A stretch of 64,000 nucleotides of DNA. Origin: Aedes albopictus. Taxonomy: Eukaryota; Arthropoda; Insecta; Diptera; Culicidae. The stretch lies in contig NC_085138.1 of assembly GCF_035046485.1 (NCBI RefSeq), positions 42,815,464 through 42,879,463 of the forward strand, read 5' to 3'. How positions within the stretch are numbered: the first letter of the stretch is position 1; each line of letters starts with the position of its first letter. The notes beneath the pieces are model-generated. The model searched no databases. It saw nothing but the letters and a program-made list of their open reading frames with translations, and was not told where the DNA came from. Shown piece by piece: positions 55,850-64,000 of the stretch. A program made the translations under genes and the position numbers.

Positions 55850-56360
55850 AAACATTGTGGCGGTTGATTAATTACTGGCCATCCGTAAACTCCAATAACA
55901 ATTACTAGCCGCCATAAGCAACCAAACCGCCAATAGGTACCTACTGGATTAATTAATTCCGGTTCGACTCGGCCGGTCGTTGTTTGCCCAAGCTAGTAAA
56001 TCACGGGGTGGCGGCATTCGCTCCACCTTGAAGCTGTCATCCAATCGAACCGACGTAGCGGCAGTGACCACGGTGGTGCATTCCGCGCACCGTTGGTTGA
56101 TGATCCGTACGGGGAGCGCAGGTAACTAATTACCCATACGTGGCAAGTGAATCAAACCGCGATCAATCATCATCGGTTCGATTTGTCGGCGGAAATTCTC
56201 CCTCTGACGCTCGATTGCCATCATTGATTGGCACAAATGGTCCCAAACGGTTCGACACCGGAGCTGGCGGTCACTCGAATTAATTTCCTTAGCGCGGAGA
56301 AAAACTCGAATTATGGTCTTGTTTTATGAATATTTAATTAATTATACGACCATATTCATA
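55850..56360. promoter_or_regulatory. candidate enhancer
   Basis: A repeat-free, GC-balanced stretch dense in homeodomain-type sites: TTGATTAATTA (55864), GGATTAATTAATTCC (55946), TAATTA (56127), GAATTAATTT (about 56277) and a TTTATGAATATTTAATTAAT / CATAAATATTAAT cluster (about 56325-56370). A CAGGTAA Zelda-like site lies at 56119-56125. It could be a segmentation or later enhancer of opa or a neighbouring gene. The sites are seen; function is inferred. Confidence 0.35.
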
Positions 56361-57100
56361 AATATTAATTTTTCCAGACCATTTTTTTTCTCGTCCCTCC
56401 TGTCTCTCCAGAAGCGAATATCTTGCTCTCGGATTCTGGGCCCAGGTCCACCCTCTCCTCCGAGGCAAAGGAACAAAATCGAAAGCTGCGCAGCCAGCAA
56501 TGGGTCTGAAGGGGAGACGAAAAAATGATTTTATATATTTTTAAATCATAAATTAACGAAATATTTCGAACAAGAGCACCTTCTTCGTTCTAAATCCGTG
56601 CGATGCGTCGCCAATCGTCGTCTGTCTGTCGGCCGGTGTGACGAACGCGCACGGCGCGCAGGTTCCTCTTTGGCGAGGGATTTGGGGGAAAAGGAACACG
56701 ACTGGCGGAGATCCACCAATAATCCAAACGACAGATATCTTTTCGGGGCCAGATTTGAGAAGGGTGATGGGGCTGCTCGTGACAACGAGACGCAGGGAAG
56801 GAGAGACAAAAATATTCATATATACTAAATGGTAATGCCATTAAGAACAAGAAAAGTCACAAAGAGCCAGAGCTTGGGCACAAAACGAATTATGACAGAT
56901 AAAATATTTATAATTATGGTGTGTTCGTTTTACGATGTTTGTTTGGGGTCTACGGGGGATAAGTTTGGTTTTGAATGCATTTCAGCAATGCATTCTACCT
57001 GGGATAACGTTCTTCAGATTATGCATGGTACATAATTTGTGAAAGACTCGCTTGATCTTTGAATCCTTTGACACTTCTATTAAAACCTACTCTCTTATTC
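56361..57100. other. intergenic sequence, no gene recognised
   Basis: 56560-56830 has overlapping Arg-rich frames on both strands without motifs. The rest is unremarkable. Confidence 0.5.
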
Positions 57101-57104
57101 ACTG

Positions 57105-57286
57105 TGAGCTTGGTGGTCTAGTGGCTACCGCTTCTGATTCGTATGCAGAAGGTTTTGGGTTCAATCTCCGGCCCGTCCCTTTCCTCCTACTTTGTACCTT
57201 TCCATATACTTTCTCCTATTCTCTACATATACAACATCTGTGTGTTGTTCATGGCCATCGCTAAAACAGAAACGGGTTGAAGAAGT
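57105..57286 (+). mobile_element. tRNA-headed SINE, short
   Basis: A-box-like TTGGTGGTCTAGTGGCTACC and B-box-like GGGTTCAATCTCCGGCCCG, a short body, and the tail GGGTTGAAGAAG. Tail type similar to the SINE at 20223. Confidence 0.68.
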
Positions 57287-57369
57287 AGTTTCCCTTCTTT
57301 CCAACTTTTACAGCACAGTGTCAATGTATCGTATAACGCCTACGAGTTATGAAATCAAGCGAACTGTGT

Positions 57370-57613
57370 CACCTTATCTTCAGAGTAATAAACACACTAA
57401 TCTTTCACCTAACGCCAGGTACCCACGCACCATTGTGATGACCCACTGCCAACCACATCCAACCAATACTCCGATATCCGCATGAATTTGTGCAGACGCA
57501 GAGGTATATTCGGTCTGCTGTGGATACACACGATTGCTATCATCACTTCCTTCCCCTTCCCCACATTGACCTGCAACCTGACGTGGAAGGCGCCATTGTC
57601 GCCTAAAACTAGA
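57370..57613 (-). repeat. inverted copy of the 10982-11235 dispersed repeat
   Basis: On the minus strand: GGCGCCTTCCACGTCAGG, GCAGGTCAATGTGGGGAAGG, CTGCACAAATTCATGCGGAT and ATCGGAGTATTGG match the first copy in order. Confidence 0.72.
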
Positions 57614-58020
57614 GGATCATCAACACTCACACACTGAAGATGCCTGCTAGTCCCCGACAGATATCTCATTGGTTCCTTGTGTGAGTGTAGCTGGTCTGGC
57701 GATACTGGAGTAGCATCCGCGGGCGGTCAATCAACCTCAGGCTCAAGCTTAAGCTATTATAACCTACTCTCCTAGCCCGTGATAATGTTTGCCATAATAA
57801 AATTATCAGAACAACATATTTAAAGCCCTATTAAAAGTTTGGCTTCGAGTCTTAAGCTTAAATACAAACGTCTCACCCCCGAAATCCCAGTGCAATATTG
57901 CGCCAGAACGTCAAATGCAGAAATCCAAAGACGTAAACTACTAACAATAGTGTATTTTTTTTTTCTTGCTCGCGTGCAGTTAGCTTGAAAGAGTTCCTGG
58001 AGGAACCCTTAAAGGGCCTG
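57614..58020. other. intergenic sequence, no gene
   Basis: Nothing recognised apart from a poly-T tract near 57950 and degenerate repeat words from 57990. Confidence 0.5.
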
Positions 58021-58021
58021 T

Positions 58022-58176
58022 CTGTCCATAAACTACGTAGGGGGAACGGGGGGTGGGGGGTCTGGTCAAAGTCTACGCTTCATACAAATTTCGAAAATTT
58101 TGTATAAATAAAAGTCTACGAAGGGGGAGGGGGGGTCTAAGAATGCCCAAAATGAGTCTACGTAGTTTATGGACAG
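58022..58176. mobile_element. MITE with CTGTCCATAAACTACGTAG termini
   Basis: CTGTCCATAAACTACGTAG pairs with CTACGTAGTTTATGGACAG. G-rich runs flank a central palindrome-like CGAAAATTTTGTATAA region. The terminus resembles that of the element at 38639. Confidence 0.88.
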
Positions 58177-58706
58177 CGCCAAAGGGACTCCTGCAGAAAT
58201 TATTGAAGGAACTCTTAAGGTAATCTTTGAAGAAATTACAAGAAGGATCCCAGAAGGAACTCCTATAGGAACCCTTGATGGAACTGTTGGAGGCATCCCT
58301 GAGTTCTGGAAGAATCTTTGAAGGTACTCCTGGAAAGATCCCTGAAGAAACTACCGGAGCGATACCTGAAGGAACTTCTGGATAGATCCCTGAAGGAACG
58401 CCAGGAGAAATCTCTGATTGGAATTCTAGACGAATCCTGTAGGAATTCCTGAGGGAACTTCCAGACAAATCTCTGAAGCACATCGTATAGAAATCCCTGG
58501 AAGAACTTCTGGATGCATCTCTGATGCATGTCCTGGAGGCATCCCTGACTCCTTCTGAAGGAATCTCTGAAAAATCTCCTAGAGTAATCGCTGAAGAAAC
58601 TTCTGTCGGAATATCAGAGATCTTCTGAAGGAATACCTGAGTTAATTTCTAGAGATCTCTGAGCCCTCCTGGATGAATTTTTGAAGGAGCTATTGGATAC
58701 ATCTTT
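58177..58706. repeat. degenerate GGAACTCCTG / AATCCCTGAAG repeats
   Basis: Decayed short-period repeats with CCTGAAGGAACTTC words; minus-strand frames such as GVPSGIYPEVPSG translate the array. Confidence 0.7.
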
Positions 58707-60256
58707 AACCCTTTGAAGCCGGAGGGGTCATATATGACCCCAACATATGAAATGCTGTTTAAATTCACCCAATCAATAAAACAGAATACTGTCTTCGGCA
58801 AAGTTCTTGCAAATTCAATCCTCTATTAGGGAAAATGGGAATATTTGTATTTGGGACTTTATTGATAACTTAGAACATCCTGAAATGAAATTTGGAAAAA
58901 CGAAATATTTGACATACCAGTTGTTCTAAAAGCTGAACTTGGATGATTATTTGTTTTCATATATTAGCTCTGGACATCTACAAAGTCATTTATAGACACT
59001 ATAGGGATATTCCAGGTCAGCCAAACTACCTTGGAGTTCAGAACTTCAGGCCTACACTCGTAACAATTGTCATATCTGTTATACTGAGTAACGTTACATT
59101 ATCAATCGCAGTTACTGGAGCAATCTGAAGTCTACTAGCTTCGAATCTACAAGCATAACTTTATGTGTTTTCGCCATAATCTGCTGAGATCTGCGAAGCT
59201 CTTGAAATCTCTAATGTCATTTAAGGACATTACAGGGATATTACGGGTCAACCAAACTACCTAGGAGTTCAGGACTTCAGGTCTACACTCGTAACAACAG
59301 CCATATCTGCTGTACTAAGTAACGTTTCATATTTATCCGTTGTTGCTGGACCAATCTGAAGTATACTTTTTTATTTTAAACCTTTGGGACATTCAGGGTC
59401 GTCCGAGCTGTTCTACAAATCTAAAAGAAAAACTTTATGTGTTTTCGCCATAAATTACAGTATTGCATAATCTGCTGGGATCCGCGAAGCTCTCGAAATC
59501 TCAAATGTCATTTAGAGACACTATGGGAATATTCCAGGTCAGCCAAACTATCTTTGAGTTCAGCACTTCAGGTCTGCACTCGCAACAATAGCAATATCTA
59601 CTATACTGAGTAACGATGTATATTTATCCGTGGTTACTGGACCAAAATGAAGTTTACTTTTTTCTTATAAACCTTTGGGACATTCGGGTTCGTCTAAACA
59701 GTTCTATAATGAAGTCCTTCAAATGTACAAGAAAACTTTTATGCGTTTTCTCCATAAATAAGAGCATAGCATAATCTGCTGAGATCCGCGAAGCTCTTGA
59801 AATCTCAAATGTCATTTAGAGACACTATGGGAATATTCCAGGTCAGCCAAACTATCTTTGAGTTCAGCACTTCAGGTCTACAATCGTAACATCAGCTTTA
59901 TCTGACATACTGTTCAACGTTTCATAATCAATCGCGGTGACTGGACCAACCTGAAGTCAACTATATATTATTATGAACCTTTGAGACATTGAGGGTCGTC
60001 CATACTATCCAGTAGTTAAGCTCTTGATAGTAACAGTAGCTATCCTCATAATGAACTTTAAACTGTAATCTGTAATCCCCCTGGCATATCATGAGTCATT
60101 TTAAGATAGTTTTAAGATATTCCAGATCAACAACACTACTCCGCAGACCATAGCTTCAGGTCTACATATGTGATAATAGCAATTACGTTAAGTAGTGTTA
60201 CCTAATCAACTGTACTTACCAAAGTAGTTAGAGGAACAATATGCGTTGTTATATTT
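58707..60256 (+). repeat. ~290-bp tandem repeat array
   Basis: About four to five diverged units contain GAAATCTCAAATGTCATTTA, GGGAATATTCCAGGTCAGCC, AACTATCTTTGAGTTCAGC, CTTCAGGTCTACACTCGTAA and CATAATCTGCTGAGATCCGC, starting near 58970, 59205, 59505 and 59800, with a decayed unit to about 60230. The left edge begins TTAACCCTTTGAAGCCGGAG, like the TTAA element ends elsewhere. Confidence 0.82.
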
Positions 60257-60511
60257 CTCGCGTTTAGTATCATACAGGCGTATCTACAATGATCGATTTT
60301 TCTTCATCGATTTTATCTTCGGATTATCCCGGGAAATACGACCAATATTCTGATGATCTCTTGGTGTGTTTCGGTGAAGGAGGACTAGGACTAGCATTCA
60401 AAACAACAAAAACAACCGAACATGATTTTCCGGTCAAGTTATTAACCAAAGAGAAAATCGATGAAGAGAAATCGATCATTGTAGATACGCCCGTATGATA
60501 CTGAGCGCGAG
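60257..60511. mobile_element. MITE with CTCGCG..AGTATCATAC termini
   Basis: CTCGCGTTTAGTATCATAC and GTATGATACTGAGCGCGAG are inverted, continuing inward through CGTATCTACAATGATCGAT and ATCGATCATTGTAGATACG. A 69-residue + frame here is a translation of the arms. Confidence 0.88.
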
Positions 60512-60990
60512 ATTTTTTTGATATTATGGGCTTTCTTACTGTTATGAAACTTAGTTGATAAAAACAACCAATGTAACTTTCAGAAGACTTACTAGACATG
60601 ATAGGTTTCAAATCGTAGCTTTCAATGAAAGAATTTACCGTTGCACCCGTACACTTTAGGATCTAAACTTAAAAACAGTTTGGATGACGTCGGATATCCC
60701 GACTGATCTAATATTGTCTATAGACCTTTCAGAAGACTTACTGGATATGACAGATTACAAATCGTAGCTTTGTATAATGAAAGAAGGTACCGTTACACCA
60801 GTAGACTTCAGGATCTAAACTCAAGAAAAGTTTGGATGACCTAGGACATCCACAAAAATTATTCTGCATAATATTCTATCGTTTTCATGCAAATGACAAA
60901 TGACGGTTAAAAGTTTCAAAAAACTACCACTGGACGAAAAAGCAACAATTTTATTCGGTATGTGTTAAGTGTAGTCCAATGCGTTAAAAC
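60512..60990 (+). repeat. two ~145-bp tandem units and flank
   Basis: TTCAGAAGACTTACTAGACA...CAAATCGTAGCTTT...AGGATCTAAACT...AGTTTGGATGAC occurs at about 60580-60710 and 60726-60855. The remainder shows nothing. Confidence 0.75.
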
Positions 60991-62335
60991 CAATGAAAAT
61001 GACTATAATAAATTACAGATTCCCTGAAGAGGATAAGGATCGAAACATTGGAAGAAGAAAACATTTAGTTGTTTTTGACCCCGAAAAGACTGAAACGCCA
61101 AAAGCTATTCGAAAGTCTATGGATTCCGTCAAAAACAACTTCAGGAATTCAGTCATCAATCTCCCAAAGTTCTTTTAGGTAAACTTTCTTGGGTTCCTTC
61201 CGAAACTTTGCCAGGGATTACTTTAAAAAATCCTTTGGGTTTTCTATGCGGTTTCCTTTTGAAATTCATTCAAAGATCTTCCCATAAATACTTCCTGTGA
61301 TTTCTTCAAAAAATCCTCCACACTACTTCTGAAATTCGAACAGACATTTCTTTAAGAAGTCTACCAGAGCTTTTTTAAGAAATTTCTCTAGAGAATTACA
61401 TTGAAAATTAGTACATGATTGTCCAGGAATTTCTTCACGGATTCATCCAGAAAGTTTCGCAAAAAAATCCTCATGAGATTCTTGCATTATTACTTTCAGT
61501 GATTCATGTAGGAATTCCTCCAGCAATTCCTACAGGAGTTCATACAGTGATCTTTCCAAATATTCCTCCATATATTTACCCAAAAAGTTCTCCGGGACTT
61601 CCTTAAGGGATAACTCGAAGAATTGCTCCTTAGAATTTCCTTAATTCTTAAGAAATATTTCTTAGGAATTTCTACAGATATTCCTTCCGATTTTTTTAGG
61701 TATCTTTAGATCTAGAAATTTATCACGAATTCCTACAGAAACTCCATCACAAATCGGTATTTCTCCAATAATACTGTCAGGAAGTCGTCTAAGAGTTTTT
61801 TCAGCATTTCTTCAAAAATCTCCAACAATGTATCTCTAAACTTTTATGCTTGCGTTTTTCGAGGAGTTTCTCTAGGTATTTGTCCAGGAAGTTCTTTCGA
61901 AATTTCTTCTGGGATTCTTCCTTCAAGAATTTTCTTGGGATTTCATCAGATATTCCTCTCGAGATTCTTTCCAGAGTACATTCTGAGATTTCTACAAGGG
62001 TTCTACTAAATATTTCTTCAAAACTTTTACCAGATATTCTTTCAATGATATATTTTCGGAGTTCTTTTGAAATTCCTTCAGGGATTCCTTCAAAAATATC
62101 TCCAGATTCTTCTTTAGAACATCAGGTTGAACTTCAGGGATTTCAATATGCGATTTCTTCAAAAGTTCTTCCATGGAGTTTTTTAGAAGTTCTTCTAATA
62201 ATGTCTTTAAAAATCCTTCAGAGATTTCTTCGGAAATTGTTACAAGGATTCCATCCTTGAGGAAAACCTCCAGGGATTCCTGCAGAAATTCCTACAAAAA
62301 CTTTTTAGAAATAGCCAGAGCTTGGAATATTGACG
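60991..62335. repeat. degenerate GGAATTTCTTCAAG repeats
   Basis: From about 61180, more than 1.1 kb of decayed short-period repeats (AGGAATTTCTTC, GAGATTCTTCC, CAGGGATTCC). The 61-residue frame at 60993-61178 has no motif. Confidence 0.65.
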
Positions 62336-64000
62336 AAACCCCATATCGGAAAAGTACTTGAAGTATAAAAAGTTGGAATACTACATGCTATTGATTCTGT
62401 AATGTTATTAATAATAACTCAATTCTTGATCTTAATTTTCATAGTACTATGTTTGATCAATTCGTAGCGCTGAAGACAATAGGACGCCATCAGTGTAGTA
62501 CTAGATTGAAAGTAGTGAGCTAGATTTTTGTATGGTGTGATGATCAATTCTCAATTTCAGCAATGAAATGGTGCAAACAGCGTGGGTATTATGATTTCTT
62601 GACTAATTTAATGCCGTTTAAGTAACTGTGTTGTTGTATTATTTCTTTCTTGCAACTTCAACAAATCAGTTACCCAAAGTTTTGCTCAAACAGCATCAAA
62701 TTAGGCAAGAAATCGTAACACCCATGATGTTTGCACCATTTTATTGCAGAAATGGAGAATTGATCATCTCACCATATAATAATCCAGCTAACACAATTCA
62801 ATCTAGTACTTCACTTGTTTTAGACCATCGGGTCTTTAAAAAAAAGATTTATTTAATCATCAAATTACTAATTACTGACAGTTCACTCACAGCATGGTTG
62901 CGTCCGATTGCAAAGTTCTAAAAAGCAAACCTTAAATAAAAGATGCAGCTACCCATCATATGACTGAATTCTATCGCATCGACCTATACTGAACACACAT
63001 TCGCCCTTCTTTCCACGTGCAATCCAGATCGGATCCTGATCCTGATGCTCAATAAACAACAACTCAACACGTGCACTCGTCTTAGCCTACTACATTTATG
63101 AATGCAAGTTGCTTCCCTCGTTCTACAGTCGAGCAATGTCAATGCTTGCTTGGTTTTTATGACAGCAATGTATCAGTGTAGCGTTTGCTCAATTTTTTAA
63201 TTAAATTGATTACGCGTTTTTGTTTAGGCCAACGTGCGCCCGGTCGTGGTGGTGGCGAGTTGCGGTTCGCTTGTTTACAATTTATTTAATAAACTTCCGA
63301 ATGGATTTGACAATGATTTACGAGCGAGCGTCGATTGGAGAAAGAAGGAAGGGGTGGTACTTTTTTTTTGAAGATATATTTTGCGATGAGTTTGATCATA
63401 CATGAAGACCTCGTGGAAATTAACTAGAGATAACTAATAGATTATATCTATTATAAAGCACACAAGGTCCAGTAACCCAATCTCAATAAAATGCGGGCGT
63501 CAGTTAAGTTTCTGAAAAAATAAAAGAAATTCGAGGAAACGAATTTGGTCTTTGCAGTTTTAGCCCTTGTGAAAAAAACAATGTCGTTTCATGGCACGCT
63601 ACCTCACAAAACCGCCATCATTGCCACTCCATTGTTCGATTATATTGATCCATTAGTGGGCGTTGAAACAGAACGAATCGCTTGCTTCTCTGCTGATGCT
63701 CTAGCTGTTATTAATTTCATGGATGCTGGTCGCTTTTTTACCATTTTCGTTTCGTTCGGTGTTCTTCGAAACCAAATGGCTCGAGGCGCATAGCATAGCG
63801 CGAGCAACTCTGTTGAAGCTGCCTGGGAGAAAACCGCAAAAGACGTGCAGTCTGGCAGGGAAAGTGCCCTCAAGTCTACCAAGTGCACAGTCAGTGTTGC
63901 TGCGCCACTTCATGTCGGTCGGTGAGTTGCTAATGGTAACCGGAAGGTGCGAGCCATAACAGCAGCAGGAACCTGTCCTCCCCTTTTTCCCACCTTGGAG
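62336..64000. other. intergenic sequence, no gene recognised
   Basis: About 1.7 kb largely free of the window's repeat families, AT-rich to about 63200 and GC-richer after 63545. Overlapping frames at 62628-62921 and 63545-63959 show no motif or splice pattern I can support. The clean, balanced sequence near 63545-64000 could belong to a host transcript or regulatory region beyond the edge. Confidence 0.45.

Noticed and set aside
60289..60498. 69-residue frame with a DFSSS start and IDEEKSIIVD end
   Set aside because: It lies entirely inside inverted-repeat arms of a MITE, and both strands give similar peptides.
63545..63959. Overlapping frames of 78-82 residues on both strands
   Set aside because: No recognisable domain and no splice evidence; possible host sequence at the window edge but not supportable as a gene.

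Overview
The window is a repeat-choked piece of a culicine mosquito genome, most like Aedes. The evidence is one insect developmental gene split by a 13 kb intron, dense MITEs with intact target-site duplications, R1-clade and RTE-like non-LTR retrotransposons, tRNA-headed SINEs and several satellite families. I found no bacterial, plasmid or CRISPR content.

The host gene is the 3' half of odd-paired (opa, Zic family) on the + strand. One internal exon (7727-7896) encodes zinc finger 4 and most of finger 5. A 13.1 kb intron follows, and the last exon (21021-21638) supplies the final histidine of finger 5 and the His/Asn/Ser-rich C-terminus. A long 3' UTR with several AATAAA signals runs to about 22.9 kb. 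Everything left of 7727 is upstream intron or flank. The rest of the window is 3' flank and may hold regulatory DNA (best candidate 55.85-56.36 kb).

Region by region: 1-2.1 kb is the 5' part of a minus-strand LTR-retrotransposon-like element carrying two tiny single-pass membrane ORFs ahead of a gag-like ORF that a TTAA MITE has split. 2.4-6.4 kb is a 23-bp minisatellite arranged as kilobase inverted arms. 7-19 kb of intron carries foldback elements, a 31-bp satellite and a 3.6 kb TTAA foldback element with nested insertions. 19-29 kb and 57.9-62.3 kb hold degenerate short-period repeats, larger tandem arrays and MITEs. 34078-41416 is a single 7.3 kb hAT-type unit with an exact 8-bp target duplication. 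It contains a degenerate minisatellite, a full-length RTE-like LINE with its own target duplication, and further MITEs. 41.4-44.7 and 52.1-54.05 kb are mosaics of broken LINEs. Between them, 46185-51718 is an R1-clade retrotransposon sitting inside a (CA)n microsatellite, with long ORF1 and ORF2 frames.

The strongest unexplained patterns are five. (1) Two small membrane ORFs separated by 7 bp lie between an LTR/primer-binding-site-like signal and a gag-like ORF. (2) Three separate elements with 8-bp duplications are each filled with a different short tandem repeat, suggesting that hAT-like termini seed minisatellites. (3) Several satellites have internally self-complementary units. (4) Two short motifs, TCTTCGGCAAAGTTGTT and GGCGCTAGTG, recur in otherwise different repeats. 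(5) A tRNA-like sequence lies in the loop of a long inverted repeat. All assignments come from reading the sequence. No database search was possible, so family names are recognition-level calls.
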